From Monoplex corrugatus (taxonomy: Eukaryota; Mollusca; Gastropoda; Littorinimorpha; Ranellidae), in contig JAPXFY010000026.1 of NCBI GenBank assembly GCA_030674185.1, forward strand, positions 50,923,746 to 50,987,745: DNA of 64,000 nt. Reading direction: 5' to 3'. The notes beneath the pieces were generated by a model that was given only the letters and a program-made list of their open reading frames with translations, ran no database searches and was not told where the DNA came from. Position numbers and translations under genes: made by a program. Positions within the stretch are counted from its first letter, which is position 1. Each line of letters begins with the position of its first letter. Positions 22,762-33,074 of this stretch are shown here, in pieces.

Positions 22762-24250
22762 TTAACCCTTTCAGTGCCAGAGAAAAATGTAAACATGTGC
22801 TTCCCCATTGCCGGGGAATTTTGAGGATTCGAGGGTAATAATTAACAAAAAATTCTAGTGCAAAAACTATAAGAGATACAACAAAGAAACATGTGTTTTT
22901 TGAAGGAAAATGAACGAGTATTCTGAATCAGGGCTTATTTTTCTCTTAGCTTGATTGCAAAGACCTGTCCTGGCATTCCAAAGTGGAAATACATTTTTGT
23001 GTTGTCTAAAAAGTAAGTTTCCATCTCTACAAATTGATACCCAACACACTCACAAACAAAAAAACAGCTGAAAATGACTTGTTTGTTGTCAGTTTATATA
23101 TACATAAATGAAAACAAAACATATGACATCATAAAATGTTCATGAAATGATTCTAACCTCATGCAGACACATAAGTAAGTAATCGTCCCAACAATGATAG
23201 ACCTGGTTTCAGTAAACATAAAAGTGATTTACCAGACACTGAACAGTCAAACTACATGACAGTCATTGTACTCAGACACTGAACAGTCAAACTACATGAC
23301 TCATGAATTGGTTCTGTCTGTTCTTCAGGTTCTGCAATCAAAACAAGAGAAAATAAGCCCAGAATCAGAATTCTCATTCAGATAAGTCAATCAGCTCATG
23401 CTCATCAGTGAGACACAGCTTGAAAAAAGCGTATCACATGTCCCCAGTTCCCACTTTCAATCCTGGATTTCCTAAAAAAAAAAAAAAAAGAGGAATGTCT
23501 GACTGTTGTCCATTTGGAGGCCAACAGATTTTCAGTGAACGCAACACTTCGCTGATCGCCATGCCCCCCTGCCATGCCTTCTAACTGGGGCACAGTTCCT
23601 CTGCACCTCTCCTCTCCCTCTCCTCCTTCTCATCTTCCCTCCTTTCCACACCACGAATATGTGCGTGACCCCTCTCACCATTCACTGCTGTTGGGTCCAA
23701 AGTCCGAAGTATCACGGCCTGCACGCTCGCCACTCGCACTGACCACGGCAGTTGCGGTCTGACTCTACTTGTTATCGTCTGCTTGCATCGATTCAGCCAG
23801 CAAGCGTTGAATGTCGGCGGCGTCACTGTTACTTTCTTCACCCTCATGTTGAAGCAAATATCAGATGATAAATTCTCTCAATCGTCATCATGCTCTAAAA
23901 TCATTTGAACAGCCTCTAGAGCCGTGAAAGTCCGCTGACGTGAGCCACCGTTCCGGCTTGTCGAAGGTTGCGTCGCCATTGTGCTCCACTTCTGACTTCA
24001 CGTGGTCCAGTTACCAAATCATTAGCGACAATAAAAGTGTCTTCCCTATGACGTATCCTAATTTACATCCTATTTTTATATTGTAGACACTTATAGCTCA
24101 CTGTGCAGCGTTCCTTTGTGCTGACTGGCTTACACAGTTGTGAATGAAAAATCGGAAAACTCCTACGACATCAGCGGACGGCTTATAGGCAATATAGCAA
24201 CACCTTTTGTACAACGTCAGCTGACGGCTTATAGTCACTGAACTGGTTAA
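22762..24250 (-). mobile_element. Internally deleted piggyBac-like element
   Basis: It starts TTAACCCTTTCAGTGCCAGA and ends ATAGTCACTGAACTGGTTAA. The inverted ends share the TTCAGTG core and both are flanked by TTAA, the piggyBac target. The minus strand just inside the right end carries a transposase N-terminal remnant (23,690-23,979). At about 1.49 kb it is half the usual autonomous size. Subterminal direct repeats of GCGGACGGCTTATAG type at about 24,174-24,189 and 24,218-24,232 may be transposase-binding repeats. It was inserted into a copy of retroposon A. Confidence 0.8.
23690..23979 (-). pseudogene. piggyBac transposase N-terminal fragment
   Basis: On the minus strand a start at 23,979 gives a short peptide with RTFTALEAVQMILEHDDD, the leucine/acidic start seen in many piggyBac transposases. 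After frameshifts an acidic EGEESNSDAADIQRLLAESM segment follows. The catalytic domain is absent. It is recognisable mainly because it lies just inside an element with piggyBac-type ends. Confidence 0.6.
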
Positions 24251-24345
24251 ATTTGTATTCAGGTTATGTTTGAATTTGTATTCAGGTTATGTTTGAATTT
24301 GTATTCAGGTTATGTTTGAATTTGTATTCAGCTTATGGTTTTTTT
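24251..24345. repeat. Short tandem array of about 23 bp, 4 units
   Basis: Four near-identical units of ATTTGTATTCAGGTTATGTT plus GA expand a segment of retroposon A between the two nested insertions. Confidence 0.9.
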
Positions 24346-24525
24346 AACCCTTTGACTGCACCTGTCCACCAACGTCCTGCATGGTCAACCATGCAGTCAA
24401 AGCAAAAACTTAACCCTTTGACTCTGTCACCCTAACTTCCTGCAGGAAGCTGGTGGATATGGTAATGGAGTCAAAGGGTTAAGTTTTTGCGGTTGGTGGA
24501 TAGGTTGCTGGAGTCAAAGAGTTAA
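24344..24525 (-). mobile_element. TTAA composite hairpin MITE, copy 9 (inverted)
   Basis: Bounded by TTAACCCTTTGACTGCACC and GGAGTCAAAGAGTTAA. The inner hairpin is shortened (CTTCCTGCAGGAAGCTGG). Inserted into retroposon A at a TTAA. Confidence 0.85.
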
Positions 24526-24779
24526 TCCACTGTGTGATAAATTGGATGGAGCGTTCAGCACCAGGGGCATCTCCTTAGACTATGTGCGCAGATGCATTGA
24601 TACGTATACTGAATTTTCTTTCCTTTTTTTCTTTTTTCCTGTTGAGGTATTGTGCATGCTTTGAAATGGTTATAAGCCCTGGTATGTCTCTATGCAGTTG
24701 GTTGGGCTTTAAACAAAAATAACACTAACAGTTAGCATTAGAAGCAACGTTTTCTCAGATACATTTATGCCTGTTTTTG

Positions 24780-25080
24780 GCCCACACTGTGCAGGTGGTA
24801 TGTTATGTTGCTACACTTTCTACATACTTTGGTGGGTGTGCAAGCTGAATATTGTAGTGTTTCTGTTAGTGCCCAAGCATATGCATGGCATCTAGGATCT
24901 TTTAACACATGTATTTGATGTTCTGTGAGCGCATATGTACAAAGGGGATTTCAGGCACTTTCATGTTGATCCTTGAGGTCAGAAAAAATGTGGTGCTACC
25001 AAGACTGTTCGAACTCGTACCTTTCGGTTAGAAATCTGACACCCTGACCATTTGGCTATCACACAAGTGATGAGAAACAC
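24780..25080 (-). mobile_element. S1 SINE, inverted, with tRNA-like head
   Basis: On the minus strand the head at about 25,000-25,075 has an A-box-like region (GTGATAGCCAAATGGTCAGG) and a B-box-like AGGTACGAGTTCGAACAG. The body follows with GATCAACATGAAAGTGCC and CCACCTGCACAGTGTG near 24,790. Not a functional tRNA: the cloverleaf is not closed and the body continues as repeat. Confidence 0.6.
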
Positions 25081-25139
25081 AAGCATCACAACACAACCGC
25101 ATGTCAAATTTAGGTGTATGCGCGCGTACACACATGCAC

Positions 25140-25167
25140 TCATGCACACACACACACACACACACAG

Positions 25168-25199
<32 letters not shown>

Positions 25200-25263
25200 G
25201 CATGCATACACACACACACACACAAGCACACATGTATGCACGCACGCACACACATACAACTCT

Positions 25264-25305
<42 letters not shown>
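25140..25305. repeat. (CA)n and (CT)n microsatellites
   Basis: CA-rich from about 25,143 to 25,258 with interruptions, then a CT run to about 25,305. Confidence 0.93.
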
Positions 25306-25526
25306 CCCCTAACCTTCCCTCCCCTCCTACCCCCACCCCCAAAAAATCACCACAGTCTGTCACATTTTTTTTGTTTCCTTGCATTTTATTTGCAAGTAAG
25401 TTCTGAATTACAAGCACACACCAAAATCCTGTTAGCAAAGGCAAATATGTGAGTTGGCCTATGGGCTAATATAAATCTGTATTGGTGGAGGAAAAGTTCA
25501 TTTCAATTTGTTTCATTCCATTTCAG

Positions 25527-25618
25527 GACATTTCAACCACCACCGTTACCACCCCGACACCTCCCCCAGTCAAGGACGATTGGCTTGAGCCTAGCGCTGG
25601 GTCCACTCCTTACAATGG
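25527..25618 (+). CDS. DNM1: Dynamin exon: GED end and start of proline-rich tail
   Basis: The acceptor is CATTCCATTTCAG/GAC and the donor ACAATGG/GTAGGT; 30 codons plus two bases. It encodes DISTTTVTTPTPPPVKDDWL followed by EPSAGSTPYNG. The (I/V)(S/N)TTTV.TP.PPPV..DWL signature marks the boundary between GED and proline-rich domain in classical dynamins. The final GG is completed to a Gly codon by the first base of the next exon. Confidence 0.96.
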
Positions 25619-25789
25619 GTAGGTTGTTTGAACTTTTTCGGTCTCATAGCAGTTGTGGCGTCAGTACATTTAGAACTTATTCAGAGTGCAGAAATTCTTT
25701 GGAAACTGGAACTGTCATTGTGGTTTGTTGTTGTTCTTTCGATTTGTTTTGTTCAAAGCAGCGTTTCATGGTATGCATATGCTCGTGTG

Positions 25790-26260
25790 CATTTTGTTAT
25801 GACCCACACTGTGTGGGAGTTATATTGGTGCACAGTCTGCATGCCCCATTTTTGGTAGGTAACCCCTGCCATGTAGACAGTCACATTCCTTTTTTCGGGT
25901 TGGGGGGGGGGGGGGGGGGGTGAGGTTGTAAGAGAGAAAGTGTGCTGGGTAACTTTGTGTTTTATCATATGCCACCAACTTCTGACATGTCTTACAGGAT
26001 CTTCATCAGCAAATTTGATGTTCTCTGTGCATATACATGCATGCATACATATATGTATGCACACACACTCACACACACACACTGAATGGAATTCAGGCTC
26101 ATAAGAGTCCATGCATAAGTTGACCTGGGAGATCAAAAACATCTCCACCTTTTACCTGCTGGATGTTACTTAGGCAGGGTCGAACATGGACCTTCCAGTT
26201 GGAAGTCTTGACATCCTATCTGCATAGTCATCACATTTGTTGTCTTACCAACACATCAGG
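25790..26260 (-). mobile_element. S1 SINE-like sequence, inverted, disrupted
   Basis: Contains the inverted S1 body (CCCACACTGTGTGGGAGT, GACCTGGGAGATCAAAAACA) and a tRNA-like inverted B-box region near 26,170 (AGGGTCGAACATGGACC). It is interrupted by a G run at 25,902-25,920 and CA repeats. Confidence 0.5.
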
Positions 26261-26508
26261 TGTGATAAGTAGACCTCTTGAGAACTATGTCTAGATGTGT
26301 ATTGATGCTGTGAGTGTATCTTGGGTATATTCATGCCCATATGTATGGGGGTTCTTTGAGTGCAGATGTGTGCATGATTAAATTTTTGCTTAACTGCATA
26401 TTATGACTTATTCATTTGTTCTTGTTGCACAGCAGGTGTTGCCTTTCTTGAATTTTCAGAATGTGGGTTTATCTTCTTTCGTGAATTATCAGAATAATGG
26501 TTTGTCTA

Positions 26509-26720
26509 TCTGTTTTATTATTTTGTCATTGTTCTTCTTCATTTAGCTTTCTTTTGAATGATCTGTTTTATTATTTTGTCATTGTTCTTCTTCATTTAGC
26601 TTTCTTTTGAATGATCTGTTTTATTATTTTGTCATTGTTCTTCTTCATTTAGCTTTCTTTTGAATGATCTGTTTTATTATTTTGTCATTGTTCTTCTTCA
26701 TTTAGCTTTCTTTTGAATGG
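26509..26720. repeat. 53-bp tandem repeat, 4 units, with acceptor-like motif in each
   Basis: Four almost identical units of 53 bp. Each contains the pyrimidine-rich GTTCTTCTTCATTTAG, which looks like a 3' splice site. The array ends 133 bp before the real dynamin acceptor at 26,853. Confidence 0.93.
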
Positions 26721-26853
26721 TTTCGATTCATAGATAAAGCAAAAAGAAATTCAAATTAACCAAGGGTTGTTCCACACACACAACCAACCAGCAGTGTAAT
26801 AATCGATTCACCTCTGCGGCATTCAGACGTGCTGCTGTGGCTTTTCGTTTCAG

Positions 26854-27015
26854 ACGTCCCCCTTCACCAGCCCGGCCAAGAGGGCCCCCACCCCTCCCTA
26901 ACCGACCTGGGGAGCAGCCCATGATGACGCCATTGCAGCCCACGCGAGCTGCTCCAGGCATCCCCAACAGACCTGCACCTGACGCTCCAAACAGGTCCGC
27001 CCCCTCGATCCCTGC
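26854..27015 (+). CDS. DNM1: Dynamin exon: proline-rich domain
   Basis: The acceptor is CTTTTCGTTTCAG/A and the donor CCTGC/GTACGT; 162 bp, with one base completing Gly, 53 codons and two trailing bases. It encodes RPPSPARPRGPPPLPNRP, GEQPMMTPLQPTRAAPGI and PNRPAPDAPNRSAPSIP. PxxP and RxPxxP cores are dense, as expected for the SH3-binding tail that recruits amphiphysin, endophilin and intersectin-type partners in classical dynamins. Codon use is C-rich, as the composition demands. Confidence 0.96.
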
Positions 27016-27059
27016 GTACGTATCTCATTGTCATTTTTGTGTTGGTATGTCTTTTTTTG

Positions 27060-27720
27060 ACTCTGTGTGTGTGTGTGTGTGTTAGAGAGAGAGGGGGGGT
27101 TGGATTGGAAAAGTGGGGTTTACAGAGAGAGAGAGGGAGTAAGTTAGATTTGGGGGAGTAGGTTACAAGGGGAGAGAGGGAGTAGGTTGGATCGAGGGGG
27201 GGGGGGGGTTACAAAGAGAGAGGGAGTAGGTTGGAATGGGGGGAGTTACAAAGAGAGAGAGGGAGTAGGTTGGATTGGTGGGGGGTTTACAAAGAGAGAG
27301 AGGAAGTAGGTTGGACTGGGGGGGTTACAAAGAGGTAGGGGAGTAGGTTGGATTGGGGGAGTTACAAAGAGAGGGAATAGTTTGGATTGGAGGGGAGGTT
27401 ACAGAGAGAGAGAGGGGGGGGGGGCTTAGGTTGGATTGGGGGGAGGGGTTACAAATAGATAGGGAGTAGGTTGGATTAGAGGGGTGGGGTTTACAAAGAG
27501 AGGGAATAGGTTGGTTGGGGAGTTACAAAGAGAGAGGGAGTAGATTGGATTCAGGGGTTACAAAAAGAAAGAGGGAGTAGATTGGATTGGAGGGGGGTAC
27601 AAAGAGAGAGTGGGTTGGATTGGGGGGAAGGGGGTTATAAAGAGAGAGAAGGAGTAAGTTGGATTGGAGGGGTGGGGTTTACAGAGAGAGAGGAAGTAGG
27701 TTGGATGGGGGGGTTACAAA
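27060..27720. repeat. G-rich minisatellite of about 35-40 bp in dynamin intron
   Basis: About 16 diverged units of GGAGTAGGTTGGATTGGGGG followed by GTTACAAAGAGAGAGA. The sense strand is almost entirely A, G and T with many G runs of 3 or more. It begins within 50 bp of the proline-rich exon's donor. Confidence 0.92.
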
Positions 27721-27892
27721 GACCGTCAGCACGCGTCCTGAGGATGAACTCGTTCAGAGCTTGAAACGCAAACTGAAAGTTACGAAAGACTGACTCAAGT
27801 AGGATCACAACATTTCATATAAATGTGACAGAGTCAGGTGTCAGTCTGTAGGCCCAGGTAAATATGTGTTGGATATGTTGAAATTTCTAAAA

Positions 27893-28052
27893 GTGTGTTG
27901 TGTTGTGTTGTGTTGTACTGTACTGTACTGTACTGTATTGAGATGCATATGGAGGGCCATGATCGCCAATGTCATGCGGCAGGGCACATGATGATGATGA
28001 TTATATATTGTATTGTATTGTATTGTACTGTATTGTATTGTATTGTATTGTA
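27893..28052 (+). mobile_element. TGTTG/TACTG/TATTG pentanucleotides around an RTE 3' tail
   Basis: Pentanucleotide repeats run at about 27,895-27,938 and 28,004-28,052. Between them, at 27,941-28,003, lie the last 60 bases of the RTE family (GCATATGGAGGGCCATGATC…GGCACATGATGATGATGA). This is an extreme 5' truncation ending about 80 bp before the last dynamin exon. Confidence 0.85.
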
Positions 28053-28079
28053 ATGACCATAGTGTGTGTCTGTGTGCAG

Positions 28080-28155
28080 ACGTCCAGGCAGTAGCAATTC
28101 TCGTCCAGTCCCCAGGATCCCAGACAGGCCCCTCATCCCCTCCCGTCCCCAGTGA
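28080..28155 (+). CDS. DNM1: Dynamin terminal coding exon
   Basis: The acceptor is GTCTGTGTGCAG/A. The first base completes an Ala codon and 24 codons follow before TGA at 28,153-28,155. It encodes RPGSSNSRPVPRIPDRP then LIPSRPQ, finishing the proline-rich tail with two further RPxxP-type motifs. The composition and phase agree with the previous exon. Alternative C-termini, known in vertebrate dynamins, are not visible nearby. Confidence 0.93.
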
Positions 28156-28700
28156 GCTGAAGGCAGGGCTCCAAGTCTGGCTCTGGTCATGGCTCATCCA
28201 GGGAGCAAACTGTGTAGTGAAGTGATGACGACGCAGTTATCTTAGCCTGACAGGGAATCCAGACTGGAGAGTTTTCACCACCCTACCGGGCCGGCAACTG
28301 TTACTTGTTTTGGGTTGTTGGGGTTTGGTTTCTTGGGGTTTTTTGTTTGTTTTTTAATCGGGTGAATGTGAAGTCCAGGTGGTCTGTTGCATAGTTGTTT
28401 GGCTGTCAACAGTAGTTTTCATGGGAGGAAGGGGAAGTGTTTTGTTTTTCTGAAATCAGGTGAATGACATCAAGAGCTGCTATGTTGTATTGCCGTGAGA
28501 GGAAATCAGCTGCAGAGTGTCAAGTGTTGGGACACTGATGTGACAGTGTTGGGAAACTGAGTATAAACAGACTTGTGATCCATTGGTGGATGTCCTCAGT
28601 GGGAGGAACAGCTAAACTTCATGAAACTTGTCAGTCATGGTATAGATGAACTCATTAAAGCAGTGATTAAACATTACATAAGACTGTACATTTGAATCAT
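28156..28700 (+). other. Probable start of dynamin 3' UTR
   Basis: Sequence after the stop has no further recognisable coding exon. ATTAAA hexamers at 28,654-28,659 and 28,666-28,671 are possible poly(A) signals. The real end is unknown and may be much farther downstream. Confidence 0.4.
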
Positions 28701-28779
28701 GATATGTTTGGAATGCACTCAGTAAGAAAAATTAAGCACAAGATTCATTTAAATATTTGAATAATGCTAATTTGATGAA

Positions 28780-28885
28780 ATGTTTGGGAACCATTGGGTG
28801 GGAAGCTCGGAGGATTCAAGAGATATGTTTGGGAACTGTTGGGTGGGAAGCTCGGAGGATTCAAGAGATATGTTTGGGAACCGTT
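28780..28885. repeat. 45-bp tandem repeat, about 2.3 units
   Basis: Units begin TGTTTGGGAACCATTGGGTG and continue GGAAGCTCGGAGGATTCAAG. They may be part of the dynamin 3' UTR or of flanking DNA. Confidence 0.88.
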
Positions 28886-29207
28886 CAAGAGTTTAAAGAA
28901 CAAGTTGAGAATCGGTTGAACATTTTGAAAAGAATTAAACTTTTGTAACTCGTTAAATGTTTGAATAGTGATATATTTTGAGAGCCAGGTGGGAACAGGT
29001 GAACATTTCATAACTCACTTAGAGAGTTGAGTGATATGGATTGTGGTGGTTGAGGAACAGTTGAACATTTCATGATGTTCATTAGATGTTTAAAAAATGC
29101 TGTATTTGGGAGCCAGGAGTGGGCTTTCAGGAGAAAATGAATATCTTTAGTTTCTGGAACAACCATCAGTTTGAAACAGGCTCTACGTAGGACTTCTCTC
29201 AGTGGAC

Positions 29208-29363
29208 AGGTGCACAGGGAATTTGCCTGCAAGCTGAATTGCATTCTAACCACGAAGTTGAAACAGCAGTGGAAAAGTGTGTGGGGTGCATAGGGAATTT
29301 GCCTGCAAGCTGAATTGCATTCTAACCACGAAGTTGAAACAGCAGTGGAAAAGCGTGTGGGGT
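29208..29363. repeat. Tandem duplication of about 78 bp
   Basis: Two nearly identical units share AGGGAATTTGCCTGCAAGCT and CACGAAGTTGAAACAGCAGT, suggesting a recent duplication. Confidence 0.92.
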
Positions 29364-29630
29364 GCGGTGAGACGTCAGCTGTGATTGTGAAGACTTTTGA
29401 TGATGAAGCAGCATTCAGGGTTGCTTTCCTTTAGTGTGCGTGTGTGTGTTTCGCTTGTTTGACTTTTATCATCAGTGTGATATTGTTCATGCTCATTCAT
29501 CATTTAGTTTTTCGTAATGTTGAACTGTGTTTCATTACAGGAAGTCAATGTCCCTCAAGAAATAGGAATCATTTGTCACTTGTGTAGCTGTTGCAGTATG
29601 TCAGTCAGTAGGTCTTGATACAAGAAATAG

Positions 29631-29669
<39 letters not shown>

Positions 29670-30231
29670 GACCTTATTTCACTTATGTGCTGTCTCTGGC
29701 ATGCTGTCAGTGTATCTTGTATACAGTCTTATATGCTGTTTCTCATTTGCTCTTTCTCATAATGTCTCTCACACGCACTCTCTCTCTCTCCTTTTCACCT
29801 ACCTTTCCCAAATTTTGTTAGTACGTTTATGATCGTGCGAGTAAAACATCTTACTGTCTTGCCTGCATACATGCAAACCCTTACATATAAAGGCATTCAC
29901 TTTTCTTCATTCTGTTTCAATCCTGTGGTTAGATGTTTAGAAGTTGTTGACCTTCTATGTGGTTTCTCTCTGTACTGCAGTCTTCTCCTCTATTTCAAGG
30001 CCTGGTTGGTGAAGAGGTGGAACACTCACTATCCATAGTGCTTGCATGAGTTTACACAGGTGTGGATCATGCCTGGGGAACTTTGGTGCAAGCGCACACG
30101 GCCTGAAGTGTTCCCTGCAATGAACGGGCGCCTGACTTTGTTTAGAGTTGGGAAAGGTAAATCAGCGAGGGAAAGGAGCTGGGCACTGCCCTCACAGTGT
30201 TAGTCCCATTCTCTGCAACTTCAAGAGTGCA

Positions 30232-30470
30232 GGAGGGAGGGGTTAGCTCTGAGGATAGAGCGCCCGCTCCCAGAATGCCCAAGTTTAGCATGATTAAGCA
30301 TGTTTACCAAATGGAAGGGTGACCACATTCATGCCTTAGCTTAAGACACACAGTTCCACCTCACCCACTTGTAAGTGGGTACCAGTCCTTTTTGAGGGCC
30401 AGGGAAGATAAAACAGCGGGGAAGAGGAGATTGACAAGTGCCATAAAAATGCTGGACCTGAGGGGAGCTT
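30232..30470 (+). mobile_element. SINE-like repeat (family S2), better copy
   Basis: Begins GGGGTTAGCTCTGAGGATAG, an A-box-like tRNA start, and continues GGTGACCACATTCATGCCTT and GGGTACCAGTCCTTTTTGAG to ATAAAACAGCGGGGAAGAGG. It matches the copy at 14,779-15,030. Confidence 0.62.
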
Positions 30471-30913
30471 TTTTTTTTCTCCATCAAGTGTTTTATAATA
30501 TTATTTCAGTATGAGTAAATATTAACAAGAAACCTACCTGAAAGACGCACAGACACAAGGCCCTGACTGAAGCTTAGGTCTCCAACTCCTGGCTTTCCCC
30601 TAACCGTTCAGGTTTTGAGAAAAACTGGACCCTTTTATGTCTTTGTACTTTGTTTTTCTATATTTCTGTTGTCTTCTCTCTGTTTTCTGTTTGTAGCTGT
30701 TCCTTTTTTTATCCTTGTTCCTCTAAACTGTTCTCTTTGTTGACATTTTGTTTTTGGTTGTTTTTTTGTGTATCATTCAAATTTCTTTCCATGTATACAT
30801 TTTTCTTTTTTCTCTGGTCTTTGTTTACCTCCTCATTTGCATGTGTCTCATCTTCCTTTCTTTGTCTGCATCTCTGAAGAAAAAACACTTGTTTGTGTTA
30901 ATCATTTCTTTTT

Positions 30914-30985
30914 GAACCCTTTCATCTCTTTATGCTGTCTACCAGCTTCCCGTCAATAGGGTGAGAGAGTGAAGAGGTGAAAGTT
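30914..30985. mobile_element. Decayed solo hairpin MITE unit
   Basis: AACCCTTTCATCTCTTTATG…CTACCAGCTTCCCGTCAATA then GGGTGAGAGAGTGAAGAGGT is the inner hairpin unit of the TTAA family without its outer arms. Confidence 0.55.
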
Positions 30986-30999
30986 TTTCTCATCGTCTA

Positions 31000-32700
31000 G
31001 TGCAGGCAAGCTAAGAAATAACTGTATTTTAAAATTTCTTATCTTTTTAAATCAAGTTGTGCTATGCCTGTATGTGTAGCCTACTTATTGTACTTGTATG
31101 ATTTTGTATGTTCATATTACCAAAAAATGTGCAATTTGAGGGTCCAGAATGCCCTTGAAAACTACCACTTGATTGAGTGAATAGATTTTTTTTTTCACTT
31201 GCATCACCCTGTCATGCACACAGGCCATGATTACAAAAGTTACTGTAACAGACTTCCAGGCCACACAGCTCCAGTTTCCAGCGTGCATCAGGATAGTGTG
31301 TAAAAGTCTGTGCGTGCTTTCTCCTGTCTGCCTAGTTGTGTAGAGATACCAGACCCTGGTCAGAGTTGGAAAAGATAAAAGTAGCAAGGGAGGGGAGAGT
31401 ATTCACACACTCAGACCATGGGGCCGTGATTAGAGAAATCTCTGCCACCCCACTTCCTGAAAGCCCAATATGGGATGACCTTGATGTTTACTTTCAAGCT
31501 TGGGGGATGACATTTACCTTTAAACTTTACTTTGAAAACGGCCTTGATGTTTACCTTTGATGTTTACTCTGAGAATGACCATTACTTTCACCTTTGGTTT
31601 AATCGTCACTTTGAAGACAACCATGACCTCATCTTGATTTCTTTTCTGTCCTGTCTCCTTCACACATTTCTGACAGCTTGTCTCTTCCAACATTCTTCTC
31701 TGTGGTATTACAGGGTGATGGGCAGACTGGTCAGGGCTAAGCTGGTTGCTATGATGAATGACAACTGTATACTGTAGGTGTTTAGTTTATCTGGTGTGTT
31801 GAACCTTTGCTCTACTTGCAGTAGTAGTAATATCAGTATTGTATCAATTGCATCTTCATGTGTATGTTTGTAGAAATTGGGATTCAAATCACACACAGGA
31901 ATGTGTATATCCTGCTCTTTTTGTGCACTGAGCAGAATGATGATTGTGTTAAGATTATAGTCGTTTCCATACAGATGGTGATTTGACATTTGTCTGCTGT
32001 AGTTTCATGGGGTTTGCGTCCCTGCGATTGTGCATTGATTGTTTTGTGATGAATGGGGAGGAGTTCGATCATTTTCTTACCAGTGATGAGTAGAAAGTGT
32101 TGCATCATTTGTCACCCATGGTGATTTTGGGATTGGTGTCCCTAGCGGTCATACTTAGAACCTGTTTCTGATCAGTAAACGTATGAACTTATCATGTGTC
32201 ATCTATTGAACGTTAGAACATATGTACAATCTGCCATGTGTCAGGACTTAACTGTCACTGGATTTAGATCCGTGGTAGCTGTGTGTAGAACTTTGATGAT
32301 CATGTAGCCTGAATTTATGTCATCTGTCAGTGTGTAGGGGTTTGAATCCCAACAGCTGGTATGTAGAAATGGTAGCACCAGCTGTCAGTGTATCCGTAGA
32401 AGCAAGAGAATGTGTCAAGGGGTCCGCTGGTGACATGTAGTGATGTAGGCGTCCGCCAGTTGACATGTGAGAATGTTGATCAAGGGTTCTACTGACGTAG
32501 ACATCTACCTTGTAGCCCATAGCGCTTTTTGACCCATTCTTGTGGAATAGGTCAGCATAGGTAATGGTGAGAAAGCATGTGTGGGTCTTGTTTTTTTTCA
32601 GCACTTTGTTTTCATCTGCATACTGCAACGTGGTAGTCTTAGCTCTTGATATGCAGACAGGGTGTGTGCATGGGGACTGTTGTTGTCCAAGTTGACATGG
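31000..32700. other. Intergenic or UTR sequence without recognised gene
   Basis: An S2-like SINE fragment at about 31,330-31,440 and a short GATGTTTACTTT-type direct repeat at about 31,480-31,600. Otherwise it is unique AT-rich sequence with no supported coding region. Confidence 0.5.
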
Positions 32701-32730
32701 AGAGAAAGCAACCAGAAAGTCCAAGAATGT

Positions 32731-32916
32731 TTAACCCTTTGACTCCTACACCCTATTCACCAACTGCAAAAACTTGACCCTTTGAATCCCTCACTCTATC
32801 CACCTGTAGGAAGCTGGTGAATAGGGTAAGGGAGTCAGAGGGTTAAGTTTTTGCTTTGTTAGCATGATTTACATTGTGAGATGCTGGTGGACAGGGTGCA
32901 GGAGTCAGAGGGTTAA
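32731..32916 (+). mobile_element. TTAA composite hairpin MITE, copy 10
   Basis: Bounded by TTAACCCTTTGACTCCTACA and GGAGTCAGAGGGTTAA. The central hairpin has a shortened left stem (ATCCACCTGTAGGAAGCTGG). Confidence 0.87.
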
Positions 32917-33074
32917 TGGGAGTGGAGTGGTGGCTTAATGGATAAAGTGCCCTGGACAATGAGAGAAACCAGCTTTCCAGAATTTGAATCATAGCTGTAC
33001 ACCATTTTTTTTCTTTACCTCCCCTCCCCTGGTGATCTGGATGTGATGGTAAAACAAGAGTCTGCATTTTATGC

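Larger units (their letters stand above)
22668..24728 (+). mobile_element. Retroposon family A copy interrupted by two TTAA elements
   Basis: Family A pieces at 22,668-22,761 (AGGTAATTTAGGCC…TTATGTTTGAATTTGTATTC), 24,251-24,343 and 24,526-24,728 (GGGGCATCTCCTTAGACTAT…GCTTTAAACAAAAATAACAC) are collinear with the uninterrupted copies. The first gap is filled by the piggyBac remnant (22,762-24,250) and the second by a MITE (24,344-24,525), both at TTAA. The host repeat is therefore the older insertion. Confidence 0.82.
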
